Shown here: in pieces, positions 1 through 8,942 of the stretch | Numbering within the stretch: position 1 is the stretch's first letter | Layout: each line of letters begins with the position of its first letter | Source of the DNA: Rhizobium leguminosarum | Lineage (GTDB): Bacteria; Pseudomonadota; Alphaproteobacteria; Rhizobiales; Rhizobiaceae | Assembly: GCF_017876795.1 (NCBI RefSeq) | Contig: NZ_JAGIOR010000001.1 | Coordinates: 3,994,501-4,058,500, forward strand | Direction: 5' to 3' | DNA length: 64,000 nt | Program-made: the position numbers and the translations under genes | Notes under the pieces: generated by a model | Databases searched by the model: none | The model's input: only the letters and a program-made list of their open reading frames with translations | Told to the model about the DNA's origin: nothing

Positions 1-6
1 ACCAGC

Positions 7-1080
7 ATGAGCCAGTCTGGGAAAAACGGCCTGACATACAGCGATGCGGGCGTCGACATCGATGCCGGCAACCTCCTCGTCGAGAAGATCAAGCCGGCGG
101 TGCGCTCGACGCGCCGCCCCGGCGCCGATGGCGAGATCGGCGGCTTCGGCGGGCTGTTCGATCTCAAGGCCGCCGGCTTTACCGATCCGGTTCTGGTCGC
201 CGCCAATGACGGTGTCGGCACCAAGCTGAAGATCGCCATCGATGCCGACTTCCACGACACCGTCGGCATCGATCTCGTCGCCATGTGCGTCAACGATCTC
301 GTCGTTCAGGGCGCCGAGCCGCTGTTTTTCCTCGATTATTTCGCCACCGGCAAGCTCGACCCCGACCAGGGCGCGGCCATCGTCGGCGGCATCGCCGCCG
401 GCTGCCGGCAGGCCGGCTGCGCGCTGATCGGCGGCGAGACGGCCGAAATGCCCGGCATGTATTCCTCCGGCGACTACGATCTCGCCGGTTTCGCGGTCGG
501 TGCTGCCGAACGCGGCAAGCTGCTTCCCTCCGGCGACATCGCAGAGGGCGACGTGATCCTCGGGCTTGCCTCCTCCGGCGTCCATTCGAATGGCTTCTCG
601 CTGGTGCGAAAGATCGTCGAACTGTCCGGTCTCGACTGGGATGCGCCGGCGCCGTTCGCCGACGGCAAGAAGCTCGGCGAGGCCCTGCTGGAGCCGACAC
701 GCATCTATGTGAAGCCGCTTCTGAAGGTGATCCGCGAGACCGACGCCATCAAGGCGCTGGCGCACATCACCGGCGGCGGCTTCCCGGAAAATATTCCGCG
801 CGTGCTGCCGAAGCATCTGGCGGCCGAGATCGATCTTGCCGCCGTCAGGGTTCCCACGGTGTTTTCGTGGCTCGCCAAGACGGGCGGCGTCGAAGCCAAT
901 GAAATGCTGCGCACCTTCAACTGCGGCGTCGGCATGATCGCCGTCGTCGCCGGCGAGAATGTCGCGGCCGTTTCCGCCGCACTCGAAGCCGAAGGCGAGA
1001 CTGTGGTCACGCTTGGGCGCATGATCGCCCGTGATGAGGGTGCTGCCGGCACTGTCTACAAGGGCACGCTTGCCATATGA
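7..1080 (+). CDS. purM: Phosphoribosylformylglycinamidine cyclo-ligase (AIR synthetase)
   Basis: PurM closes the imidazole ring: formylglycinamidine ribonucleotide plus ATP gives aminoimidazole ribonucleotide, the fifth step of cytosolic purine synthesis. The 357-residue protein has the usual family length. Visible signatures are ANDGVGTK (about residues 66-73), the glycine-rich GGETAEMPG (142-150) and [13 protein letters not shown] further on, all typical of the AIRS ATP-binding fold. The start codon is only six bases from the window edge, so its promoter cannot be seen. Its stop overlaps the purN start by four bases (ATGA), so the two genes are almost certainly translationally coupled. Confidence 0.97.
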   Translation: MSQSGKNGLTYSDAGVDIDAGNLLVEKIKPAVRSTRRPGADGEIGGFGGLFDLKAAGFTDPVLVAANDGVGTKLKIAIDADFHDTVGIDLVAMCVNDLVVQGAEPLFFLDYFATGKLDPDQGAAIVGGIAAGCRQAGCALIGGETAEMPGMYSSGDYDLAGFAVGAAERGKLLPSGDIAEGDVILGLASSGVHSNGFSLVRKIVELSGLDWDAPAPFADGKKLGEALLEPTRIYVKPLLKVIRETDAIKALAHITGGGFPENIPRVLPKHLAAEIDLAAVRVPTVFSWLAKTGGVEANEMLRTFNCGVGMIAVVAGENVAAVSAALEAEGETVVTLGRMIARDEGAAGTVYKGTLAI

Positions 1081-1748
1081 GTTCGTCGCGCAAACGCGCC
1101 GTCGTCTTCATCTCCGGCGGCGGCTCGAACATGATGGCGCTGGTTGCGGCGGCGAAGGCCGCCGACTATCCGGCCGAGATCGTCGGGGTGATTTCAGACA
1201 AGGCGGAGGCCGGTGGACTTTCCAAGGCCGCAGTCGAGGGTATCGCCACCTTCGCCTTTCCGCGCAAGGATTATACCAGCAAGGAAGCGCATGAGGCGGC
1301 GATCTTTGCCGCACTCGACACGCTTTCTCCCGACATCCTCTGCCTGGCAGGCTACATGCGGCTGCTGACGCCTACCTTCATCCAGCGTTATGAAGGCCGG
1401 ATGCTCAACATCCACCCTTCCCTGCTGCCGCTGTTTCCAGGCCTGCATACACATCAGCGCGCCATCGACGCCGGCATGCGGATCGCCGGCTGCACCGTGC
1501 ATTTCGTCACCGAAGGCATGGACGAAGGGCCGGTGATCGGCCAGGCGGCCGTCCCGATTCTTTCCGGCGACACGGCCGAAAGCCTTGCCGCGCGGGTGCT
1601 CACCATCGAACACCAGATCTATCCGCAGGCGCTGCGGCTCTTCGCCGAAGGCCGTGTGACGATGGAAAGCGGCAAGGCGGTGGGCGCTGAGGCGTCGGCC
1701 GTTGCGCCGAAGACTCAGCTGATTTCGCTGATCGGCGACCGCGCTTAG
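1077..1748 (+). CDS. purN: Phosphoribosylglycinamide formyltransferase
   Basis: PurN transfers a formyl group from 10-formyltetrahydrofolate to glycinamide ribonucleotide, the third step of purine synthesis. The 223 residues include the N-terminal nucleotide-binding loop ISGGGSNM (12-19) and the catalytic trio Asn111, His113 (NIHPSLLP) and Asp149 (MDEGPVIGQ), matching the E. coli Asn/His/Asp set. It is about ten residues longer than the E. coli enzyme, with a short C-terminal tail. It overlaps purM by four bases and is convergent with phnM, with 14 bases between the stops and no terminator hairpin visible there. Confidence 0.97.
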   Translation: MSSSRKRAVVFISGGGSNMMALVAAAKAADYPAEIVGVISDKAEAGGLSKAAVEGIATFAFPRKDYTSKEAHEAAIFAALDTLSPDILCLAGYMRLLTPTFIQRYEGRMLNIHPSLLPLFPGLHTHQRAIDAGMRIAGCTVHFVTEGMDEGPVIGQAAVPILSGDTAESLAARVLTIEHQIYPQALRLFAEGRVTMESGKAVGAEASAVAPKTQLISLIGDRA

Positions 1749-1762
1749 CGCGCGCCGGCGTA

Positions 1763-2932
1763 TTAAGCCGCCAGTGCCCGCAACGGGTGCAGCGTGCCGT
1801 CGCTGTAGACGAAGCGGCCGGCGCGGAAGGTGGCGCGGATGCGGTTGATGTCGCCGGGCTCGACCGCCACGAGATCGGCGCGCTGGCCGATGGCGATTTC
1901 GCCTCGGTCCAGGAGGCCGGCGGAACGGGCAGCATTGCCGGTCGCCATGGCGACGGCGGCCGGCAGGCCGCCTTTTACCATGTCGGCAAGCTTGAAGATG
2001 CCGGGCACGAAGGCGGCCGGATGATAATCGGCAGCGATGACGCTGAGCAGTCCCGCCCTTGCGGCATCCAGCGCGCTGAGATTGCCCGACATCGACTGGC
2101 CGCGCAGCGCGTTCGGCGCTCCCATCAGCGTCCAGAGGCCGCGCCGGCGCGCCTCTTCGGCGGCAGGTGCCGTCACCGGAAACTCGCTGATGGTGACGCC
2201 GAGGTCGTGCATCTCGGCGACTTTTTCGACGCTGTCATCATCATGCGAGGCCAGCGACAGCTTGTGCTTCAGCGACAGCGCGACGATCTCCTTCAGCTTG
2301 GCCTCGATGTCAGGATTGTTGCGCATGGCGATGCGCTTGGCGACGATCTCGGCGGCCATTTCCTCCGAGACGGCGCGGCGCTCGGAAATGCTGAGGATGT
2401 AGCTTTGCAGGTTGTTGTATTGGCCCTGGCCCGGCGTGTGATCGGTCAGCGAAACCATGTCGATCTGGTCGGCATTCAGCAGGCGTTCGAGCGCCGGAGC
2501 GGCGCCGACATTGGTGATTTCGTAGCGGGCGTGGACGCGGTGATCGATCAGCAGATTGTCGCGTAGGCGGTTGATGCCTTCGATGACCGCGGAGGTCGTC
2601 TCCAGCGAGCGGACGTGACCATAGACGCTTTCGGTGGCGAAGGAGACGGCGGCAAAAGCCGTGGTGACACCGGCGGCGGCAAGTTTCTTGTCGAGCTCGT
2701 GGATGCCGAAATCGATCGGCATCGTCGCGTTCGGGCGCGGCGCGATCTCGCGTTCGATCATGTCGCCGTGCAGATCGACGAAGCCCGGCATCAGCAGCCG
2801 CCCGCCGCCGTTGATTGCCGCCCCGGCAACCGGCTCCGGCCTGATCTCGGCGATGGCGCCGTCCTCAACACGCACGGAACCTTCACTCACCACCTCGTTT
2901 GGGAGAACGAGGGTGAAATTGCTGAGCCACAT
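1763..2932 (-). CDS. phnM: PhnM-type phosphonate metabolism amidohydrolase
   Basis: PhnM removes pyrophosphate from alpha-D-ribose 1-methylphosphonate 5-triphosphate in the C-P lyase pathway. The 389-residue protein shows the amidohydrolase metal site HGDMIE (55-60), the family-typical EREIAPRPNA, a SHDDDS metal-binding stretch and AADYHPAAF near the C-terminus. The frame stays open upstream to 3085, but the ATG at 2932 is preceded by AGGAGA at good spacing and aligns with the family start, so I chose it. No phnG-L genes are in the window, so this copy is detached from a C-P lyase operon. The substrate is inferred from family membership. Confidence 0.88.
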   Translation of the reverse strand: MWLSNFTLVLPNEVVSEGSVRVEDGAIAEIRPEPVAGAAINGGGRLLMPGFVDLHGDMIEREIAPRPNATMPIDFGIHELDKKLAAAGVTTAFAAVSFATESVYGHVRSLETTSAVIEGINRLRDNLLIDHRVHARYEITNVGAAPALERLLNADQIDMVSLTDHTPGQGQYNNLQSYILSISERRAVSEEMAAEIVAKRIAMRNNPDIEAKLKEIVALSLKHKLSLASHDDDSVEKVAEMHDLGVTISEFPVTAPAAEEARRRGLWTLMGAPNALRGQSMSGNLSALDAARAGLLSVIAADYHPAAFVPGIFKLADMVKGGLPAAVAMATGNAARSAGLLDRGEIAIGQRADLVAVEPGDINRIRATFRAGRFVYSDGTLHPLRALAA

Positions 2933-3117
2933 GGGCTTTCTCCTGACCGCATCGGATGATTGACAGACCGCAGCGGATAGAACCGCTTCGTGACAGTCGT
3001 ATGAAATTTCGAGCGCACTCACCTTAAAGCGGAAACTTGCGCTTTGGAAATGGTCCGATGCGCCGCTCCACGAATTCACGGTCACCGATCCAACCGAGCA
3101 CCCTGTCCAAGAACCAG

Positions 3118-3146
3118 TTGACTAGTTATAACATAACTAGTAATAT
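3118..3146 (+). promoter_or_regulatory. padR promoter embedded in a perfect palindromic operator
   Basis: The sequence ACTAGTTAT (3121-3129), three bases, then ATAACTAGT (3133-3141) is a perfect inverted repeat. It coincides with a near-consensus sigma70 promoter: TTGACT (3118-3123), 17 bases, TAATAT (3141-3146). The predicted transcription start, about seven bases past the -10, falls on the ATG at 3154, so the padR message should be leaderless. A repressor bound here would cover both promoter boxes. PadR proteins commonly repress their own operons from such palindromes, so autoregulation is likely but is inference. Confidence 0.75.
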
Positions 3147-3153
3147 TATGACT

Positions 3154-3774
3154 ATGACCTCAATCAAACGCTCTCCAGTCGCGCTCGCTGTCCTTGCAAT
3201 GCTTATGGAAGAGCCGCTGCATCCTTACAGAATGCAGCGGCTCATCAAGGAGCGTGGCAAGGATGAGGTAATCAACGTCACGCAGAGGGCTAGCCTTTAT
3301 CAAACAATCCATCGGCTCGAACGCGAGGGTTTGATTGCCCAGCAGAAAACAGTCCGGGATGACAAGCGTCCCGAGCGGACCGTATACGAGATCACCGAGA
3401 AGGGCCGCGACATCGCGCTGGCATGGATCCGCGAGATGTTGTCGACCTTGACGCGGGAATATGCGGAATTCCCCGCAGCCATATCATTTCTTGCTCTGCT
3501 GACGCCGAACGATGTGTTGGGTCTGCTTGAGCACAGGGCAAAAGCCATCGAGTCGGAACTTCGCCGGATCGACGGACTCCTGCGGGAGGCGCAGGCCGTA
3601 CCAAGGCTCTTCCTACTCGAGATGGAATATCTCCAAGCGCTTCACGCGACCGAGTTGTCTTGGGTCAATGGCGTCATCGGGGACCTGCGCGCCGGGCGCA
3701 TCACCTGGACAGATGAGTGGCTCAGGCAGATTGCCGTCGAGTTCTCCACCCACTCCAAGCTCGACAAGGACTAG
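3154..3774 (+). CDS. PadR-family transcriptional regulator
   Basis: This 206-residue protein has an N-terminal winged helix typical of PadR: ALAVLAMLMEEPLHPYRMQ, a helix with SLYQTIHRLEREGLI, and a wing ending in RTVYEITEKGRD. A C-terminal helical dimerisation region (about 95-200) follows. ATGs exist at 3148 and 3154. I chose 3154 because the promoter predicts transcription starting there; neither has a Shine-Dalgarno sequence. It is five bases upstream of an FAD monooxygenase gene and surely cotranscribed with it. PadR regulators often sense the phenolic or drug-like compound that the neighbouring enzyme handles. Codon use is less GC-biased than in the neighbours, hinting at transfer. Confidence 0.88.
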   Translation: MTSIKRSPVALAVLAMLMEEPLHPYRMQRLIKERGKDEVINVTQRASLYQTIHRLEREGLIAQQKTVRDDKRPERTVYEITEKGRDIALAWIREMLSTLTREYAEFPAAISFLALLTPNDVLGLLEHRAKAIESELRRIDGLLREAQAVPRLFLLEMEYLQALHATELSWVNGVIGDLRAGRITWTDEWLRQIAVEFSTHSKLDKD

Positions 3775-3778
3775 CACC

Positions 3779-5077
3779 ATGAAGGTTTTGATTATCGGCG
3801 CCGGGACTGGCGGTTTGGCACTCGCTCATCTGCTTAAACAGGCTGGCGTTTGCATTGCTGTTTATGAGCGCGACATCGCACCGAACGCCGACACCGGCGG
3901 CTATCGCGTCGGTATCAGCCCGGCTGGGAGCCGAGCGCTAAAAGCCTGCATCCCCGGCCACCTCTACGACCTCTATGTCGCTACCTGCGCCAGGTCGCCG
4001 CGCTATTTCAACATGCTCACTGAAAAGCTGGGCGAAGTGCTGAGCTTCGATATCGATGATGCAGGCCCGAACGCCATCGACGGTGAACGGAACGTCATTC
4101 GAAAGACGTTGAGGCGGGTTCTGCTCAGGGGACTTGAAGACGACGTCTTCTTCGGGAAGGCGCTTCAAAGTTACACAAACAACGCCGACGGGTCGGTCAC
4201 CGCTTGTTTTCAGGATGGAAGCCTCGCGACGGGAGATATCCTGGTGGGGGCTGACGGCACGAGTTCGGCTGTACGCAAGCAACGTCTGCCGGAAGCGCGT
4301 CTGGAAGACACGGGGATCGTGTCGCTCGGGGGCAAAATGCCTATGACGGTCGAGGCGAAAGCTCTGCTGTCGGACAAAATGTTCCGAGGCATGTCGTTGA
4401 TCATGGCGCCGATGGACTTCGGCGCAATCATTCACTCGCTTGAGTTCGTCGACACTAGAAACGACCCAGGTTTTGCTGCTCGTTGGCCGGAATTCGTCGA
4501 AGCACTCGACGAGGACAGCATCGGCTGGGGCATATGGGGCGCTCGGCAGAATTGCCCGCGGGACCCGACCGGCCTCAGCGGCGAACAATTGAGAGAGCTC
4601 GGCTTGGAGATCACTCGCGACTGGCACCCGCACTTGCGTGCACTCATCCGCATGACGGAGCCCTCGACGATCCACGATGTCAAGATGAGGACCTCCGTGC
4701 CACTGACGCCTTGGACGAGTTCGAATGTCACTCTGCTCGGTGACGCCGTCCATACGATGACACCCGGACGAGGCGCGGGCGCCAATACAGCGCTTCGCGA
4801 TGCCGCTCTGCTTGGGCACATGCTGGTCGAAGCGGACCGAGGTCAAAAGCCGCTCGTCGAAGCCATCCACGCCTATGAAGCCGAAATGCTTCGCTACAGT
4901 ACCGAAGCAGGACTAGAATCGAAAAAGCATATGGATGCCAGCCATCCGGCTCATCGGCCGATTGTCGGCACGGTCCAGCTCGCTGCCATGCGCGGCGTCA
5001 TGCGCATCATCAACGCAACACCTGTATTAAAGCGACGTGCCTTTCGGCAGATGATGCGAGTTCGCGGCGAAAACTAA
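3779..5077 (+). CDS. FAD-dependent monooxygenase (PHBH/TetX-like fold)
   Basis: This is a 432-residue flavoprotein of the class A aromatic hydroxylase family. The FAD-binding Rossmann motif GAGTGGLALA is at residues 7-16, a DG fingerprint (VGADGTSSAVR) lies in the middle, and the GD motif GDAVHTMTPGRGAGANTA is near residue 320. The frame is open far upstream within padR, but ATG 3779 places the dinucleotide motif at the correct N-terminal position, four bases after the padR stop. Members hydroxylate phenols, polyketides or tetracyclines using NAD(P)H and oxygen; the substrate here is unknown. With PadR it forms a self-contained inducible cassette. Confidence 0.87.
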   Translation: MKVLIIGAGTGGLALAHLLKQAGVCIAVYERDIAPNADTGGYRVGISPAGSRALKACIPGHLYDLYVATCARSPRYFNMLTEKLGEVLSFDIDDAGPNAIDGERNVIRKTLRRVLLRGLEDDVFFGKALQSYTNNADGSVTACFQDGSLATGDILVGADGTSSAVRKQRLPEARLEDTGIVSLGGKMPMTVEAKALLSDKMFRGMSLIMAPMDFGAIIHSLEFVDTRNDPGFAARWPEFVEALDEDSIGWGIWGARQNCPRDPTGLSGEQLRELGLEITRDWHPHLRALIRMTEPSTIHDVKMRTSVPLTPWTSSNVTLLGDAVHTMTPGRGAGANTALRDAALLGHMLVEADRGQKPLVEAIHAYEAEMLRYSTEAGLESKKHMDASHPAHRPIVGTVQLAAMRGVMRIINATPVLKRRAFRQMMRVRGEN

Positions 5078-5144
5078 GACGATCGCGGGAAATGGGATCG
5101 CCCCGGAGGCAACTTGGCGAACGAGGCGTCGATCGCTGCATCCG

Positions 5145-5735
5145 CTATCGAAGATTATTCCGGTTCAACAGCGCCCATTGCAACAGCATAATCGTCTTGG
5201 AGTCGAAGATTTCGCCGGTTTCGATCATTCGGGCGGCCTCGGCGAGCGGAATTTCGAGGACCTCGATATCCTCGTGCTCCTCGTCCAGGCCGCCGCCTTC
5301 CGCGACGCGATCGGCGGTGTCGATCAAGGCCGTGAAGAAATGAACGACTTCGGTGACGGCGCCCGGCGTAGTATAGGTTTTGAAGAGGAAGCGTGCATCG
5401 CGCAGGCGGTAGCCGGTCTCCTCCATCGCTTCGCGACGGATCGCCGCCTCGGGATGATCGTCGTCGAGAAGGCCGGCCGGCACCTCGATCATCCAGGCGG
5501 GATCGCCGTTGAGATGAACGGCGAGACGAAACTGGCGGACGAGAACGACGAGGTCGCGCTTGGGATCATAGAGCAGGATGCAGGCGGCGGGTGTGCGGTG
5601 ATAGACTTCGCGCTTCAACCGTTGCGTCGCACCCTTGCGGTCGATGTAGTCGAGCAAATAGCTGCTCAGCCGCGTCCATCCATTCGACAACGTTTCCTCG
5701 CTGACGATCTTCACCCGTGATTTCGGCTGCATCAT
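5145..5735 (-). CDS. NudK/NudF-type Nudix hydrolase
   Basis: The 196-residue protein carries a Nudix box: AGLLDDDHPEAAIRRE followed by AMEETGY. The spacing and the downstream TPGAVTEVVHFF resemble E. coli NudK (GDP-mannose pyrophosphatase) more than ADP-ribose pyrophosphatase, where the acidic residue pattern differs. Such enzymes split nucleoside-diphosphate sugars into NMP and sugar phosphate using magnesium. The start ATG overlaps the end of the upstream molybdopterin oxidoreductase gene, so the two form a translationally coupled pair. NudK-like specificity is an inference; the Nudix family is clear. Confidence 0.9.
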   Translation of the reverse strand: MMQPKSRVKIVSEETLSNGWTRLSSYLLDYIDRKGATQRLKREVYHRTPAACILLYDPKRDLVVLVRQFRLAVHLNGDPAWMIEVPAGLLDDDHPEAAIRREAMEETGYRLRDARFLFKTYTTPGAVTEVVHFFTALIDTADRVAEGGGLDEEHEDIEVLEIPLAEAARMIETGEIFDSKTIMLLQWALLNRNNLR

Positions 5736-7870
5736 GCTGCGTCCCTGCGAAGCCAGACCTTGTTGTCATGCACGGCCGCACCACCATAGGGCGCGACCGG
5801 ATCGGCGCCGGTCAGCACGTTGATACCCTCGCCATCGACATGCGCCTTGTTTGGCCAGAGACCTTCGGCGATCAGGACGCCCGGCTTCACCTCGGAGGTG
5901 ATGCGGGCGTGGATACGCAGATCGCCGCGGCTGTTGCCGATGCGGACGAGATCGCCATGAGCGATGCCATTGGCCTCGGCATCAACAGGATTGATCATCA
6001 CTTCGGGACGGCCTTCCTTCTGACGCGAGGTCTTCGTTTCGGAAAAACTCGAATTGAGGAAGTTGCGAGCGGGCGACGTGGCGAGACGGAAGGGATGCTC
6101 GGGATCGGCGACCTCGATGACATCGACTTGGTCGGGAAAAGCCGGAAGTTCCGCGTGTGGCCCGAGCACGCCGATGGCGGCCGGCGGCTTGTTCGGCGCC
6201 GGCTGGTTCATCCAGTCCGGGCGGAAATGAAACTTGCCGTCCGGATGGGCAAAGCCGTTCAGATAATGCGCCTCTGCAAAAGCCGGCTGGCGATCGAACC
6301 ATTTGTATTCGAGGAAATAGTCGTAGTCCGGCAGATCGCTCGACTTCAGGACACGGTCGATCATCTCGCGGGCGGTGAAGCCGAAGCCGGGGCGATCGGC
6401 GACGCCGAGGCGTTTGGCCAGTTCCTCGATGACGAAGAGGTTGGTGCGCACGGTTGGCGGCGGCTCGACGAGCTTCGGCCCCAGCAGAATATGGTTCTGG
6501 CCGCCGGCGCGATAAATGTCGTCGTGCTCGACAAACATCGTCGCAGGAATGACGATATCGGCGATATCGGCCGTCTCGGTCATGAATTGCTCGTGGACGG
6601 CGACGAAGAGGTCGTCGCGGGCGAAGCCCCGCTTAACAAGGCGCTGCTCGGGAGCGATGTTGGCAGGATTGGTGTTCTGGATCAGCATCGCCGTCACCGG
6701 GCCGCGATGGCGCAGCGCCATCGGATCTCCGGTCAGCACCCGGCCGATCTGCGACTGGTCGAGCATGCGGATATCGGCATCCTTCATCGACCGGCCGGTC
6801 AGCTCCGCATTGTTCATGCGGAAGATATCGCTATTCGAATGAAAGGCGCCGCCGCCCTCATACTGCCAGGAGCCGAGAACGGTGGCGATCGAGGCGGCCG
6901 CATGCATGGCGACCGCGCCGTTGCGCTGGCGGGTGAAGCCGTAGCCGAGGCGGAAGAAGGTCTTTTTCGTCGTGCCGACGAGGCTGGCGAAGGCTTCGAT
7001 CTCCTCGACCGAAAGGCCGGTGATGTCAGCTGCCCATTGCGGCGTCCTGGTTTTCAGATGCGCTTCGAGACCCTCGGGATCATCGGCATATCGCGCCATG
7101 TAGTCACGGTCGGCATGGCCGTCGCGGAAGGCGATGTGCATGACGGCGCAGGCAAGTGCCGCATCGGTACCCGGCCTGACGATCAAGGCCATATCGGCCT
7201 GCTTCATCGTCGGATTGTCGTAAATGTCGATGACGACGATCTTGGCGCCGCGCTCCTTGCGCGACTTGATGGCGTGGGTCATCACGTTGACCTGCGTCGA
7301 GACCGCATTGGTGCCCCAGATGACGACGCAATCGGTGCGGCCCATCTCGCGCGGATCGGGACCGCGCAGTGTGCCGGTCGCCATGGTGAAGCCGGTCCAG
7401 GCGGGGTTGGTGCAGATCGAGGAGAAGAAGCCGGAATAGCGCTTGGCATGACGAAGGCGATCGATCGAATCGCGCTGCACCCAGCCCATGGTGCCGGCGT
7501 AGAAATAGGGCCAGATCGCTTCGCTGCCGTCCCGTGCCTCGGCCTTGACGAAGGCTTCGGCGATCTCATCCAGCGCTTCGTCCCAGGAAATCTGCTGCCA
7601 CTGCCCCGCCCCCTTGGCGCCTGCGCGGCGCAAGGGATGCATCAGCCGATCGGGGTGGTAGAGCCGCTCCGCATACCGGGCGACCTTGGCGCAGATGACG
7701 CCCGAGGTATAGGAATGGTCGCCGGCGCCGCGCACGCGGCCGATGCGGCCATCCTCTGCTATATCGACCTCCAGCGCGCAGGTGGAGAGACAGTCGTGCG
7801 GACAGGCCGTGTGGCCTACTCTAGTGTCCGGCTTCGGGGATTTGGCGTGGATGGGGGTCGCAATGTTCAT
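5732..7870 (-). CDS. Molybdopterin-dependent oxidoreductase, DMSO reductase family
   Basis: This is a protein of about 712 residues with an N-terminal iron-sulfur motif (CPHDCLSTC then CAKV about 30 residues on), the bis-MGD binding core (YFYAGTMGWVQRDS, CVVIWGTNAVSTQVN) and the C-terminal beta-barrel domain with FSETKTSRQKEGRPEVMINP. It lacks a twin-arginine signal, so it is probably cytoplasmic. The open frame extends to 7936, but ATG 7870 begins a more typical N-terminus just before the CxxxCxxxC motif. The substrate cannot be told from sequence. moaD and moaE, needed to make its cofactor, are also in this window. Confidence 0.9.
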   Translation of the reverse strand: MNIATPIHAKSPKPDTRVGHTACPHDCLSTCALEVDIAEDGRIGRVRGAGDHSYTSGVICAKVARYAERLYHPDRLMHPLRRAGAKGAGQWQQISWDEALDEIAEAFVKAEARDGSEAIWPYFYAGTMGWVQRDSIDRLRHAKRYSGFFSSICTNPAWTGFTMATGTLRGPDPREMGRTDCVVIWGTNAVSTQVNVMTHAIKSRKERGAKIVVIDIYDNPTMKQADMALIVRPGTDAALACAVMHIAFRDGHADRDYMARYADDPEGLEAHLKTRTPQWAADITGLSVEEIEAFASLVGTTKKTFFRLGYGFTRQRNGAVAMHAAASIATVLGSWQYEGGGAFHSNSDIFRMNNAELTGRSMKDADIRMLDQSQIGRVLTGDPMALRHRGPVTAMLIQNTNPANIAPEQRLVKRGFARDDLFVAVHEQFMTETADIADIVIPATMFVEHDDIYRAGGQNHILLGPKLVEPPPTVRTNLFVIEELAKRLGVADRPGFGFTAREMIDRVLKSSDLPDYDYFLEYKWFDRQPAFAEAHYLNGFAHPDGKFHFRPDWMNQPAPNKPPAAIGVLGPHAELPAFPDQVDVIEVADPEHPFRLATSPARNFLNSSFSETKTSRQKEGRPEVMINPVDAEANGIAHGDLVRIGNSRGDLRIHARITSEVKPGVLIAEGLWPNKAHVDGEGINVLTGADPVAPYGGAAVHDNKVWLRRDAA

Positions 7871-7952
7871 GGCATTTGTATATTCCAAGGCTTGCACGGC
7901 CAAAAGCCACAAAACTTTCCCATGACGCGAATTCATACGGACATCAGCGAAA

Positions 7953-8840
7953 ATGAACTACCGCCACATCTATCACGCGGGCAATTTTGCCGATGTGCTG
8001 AAACATGCCGTGCTGGCGCGGCTGATCCGCTACATGCAAAAGAAGGATGGCGCATTCCGCGTGCTCGACACGCATGCCGGCATCGGACTCTACGACCTCT
8101 CCTCCGAAGAAGCACAGAAAACCGGCGAATGGCTCGAAGGCATCGGCAAGCTGATGGCGGCCGATCTCGGACCTCAGGTTGGCGAACTGCTGGAGCCCTA
8201 CCTTACAGCCATCCGCGAACTCAACCCTGAGGGCGGCATCCGTTTCTACCCCGGATCGCCGAAACTTGCGCGCCTGCTGTTCCGGCCGCAGGACCGGCTG
8301 TCGGCAATGGAGCTGCACCCCGAGGATTTCGTCAGGCTACACCGGCTGTTCGAGGGCGATCACCATGCCCGCATCACCGAGCTCGACGGCTGGCTAGCGC
8401 TCGGCGCGCATCTGCCGCCGAAGGAGAAACGCGGCATCGTGCTCGTCGATCCGCCCTTCGAGGAGGAGGACGAATATCAGCGTCTCGCCGAGGGACTGGA
8501 AAAGGCCTATCGCCGTTTTCCCGGCGGCACCTATTGCCTGTGGTATCCGCTGAAGAAGGGAGCGCCAATCAAGGAATTCCACGAGGCGCTGCAGGCGCTC
8601 GACATCCCGAAAATGCTCTGCGCCGAACTCATTGTCCGCAGCGACCGCGGCATCACCGGATTGACGGGCTCAGGCCTCGTCATCGTCAACCCGCCCTTCA
8701 CGCTGAAGGCCGAGCTGCACCAATTGCTGCCGGCATTGAAGGACCATCTGGCCCAAGACCGTTTTGCCTCGCACCGGGCTTTCTGGCTGCGCGGCGAGAC
8801 CAAGGCGGTCAAGGACGGTGACCGAGCACGAGAATCTTAA
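7953..8840 (+). CDS. rlmJ: 23S rRNA (adenine2030-N6)-methyltransferase
   Basis: RlmJ methylates A2030 of 23S rRNA using S-adenosylmethionine. The 295-residue protein starts with the family hallmark MNYRHIYHAGNFADVLKH. It has the SAM-binding LDTHAGIGLYDL (38-49) and the catalytic DPPFE (166-170) of N6-adenine methyltransferases. The ATG overlaps no other gene and lies 82 bases from the divergent molybdopterin oxidoreductase start. No strong Shine-Dalgarno is visible (CAGCGAAA precedes ATG). The length is slightly above the E. coli protein (280). Confidence 0.94.
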   Translation: MNYRHIYHAGNFADVLKHAVLARLIRYMQKKDGAFRVLDTHAGIGLYDLSSEEAQKTGEWLEGIGKLMAADLGPQVGELLEPYLTAIRELNPEGGIRFYPGSPKLARLLFRPQDRLSAMELHPEDFVRLHRLFEGDHHARITELDGWLALGAHLPPKEKRGIVLVDPPFEEEDEYQRLAEGLEKAYRRFPGGTYCLWYPLKKGAPIKEFHEALQALDIPKMLCAELIVRSDRGITGLTGSGLVIVNPPFTLKAELHQLLPALKDHLAQDRFASHRAFWLRGETKAVKDGDRARES

Positions 8841-8844
8841 ATTT

Positions 8845-8895
8845 GCCCATAATCCTATCGGGAAATCGATTCCGATTTTCGGGGTTATGCGCTAG
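8845..8895. repeat. Dispersed intergenic palindromic repeat, type C copy
   Basis: The stretch between rlmJ and the GST gene contains an imperfect palindrome, CATAATCC...GGGGTTATG, around the core AATCGATTCCGATT. The same core and flanking pattern recurs at 55139-55189. This fits a rhizobial intergenic repeat of the RIME/REP type; identity with a named family was not checked. Confidence 0.6.
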
Positions 8896-8942
8896 CTTCG
8901 GGAATAATCCGCCCGCAGGTCCACAATCTGATCAGGTATCCC

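Noticed and set aside
5717..8230. An 837-codon open frame on the plus strand opposite the molybdopterin oxidoreductase and Nudix genes
   Set aside because: Composition-driven antisense frame in high-GC DNA. It is rich in Arg, Gly and Asp with no recognisable domain, while the minus-strand genes have clear motifs.
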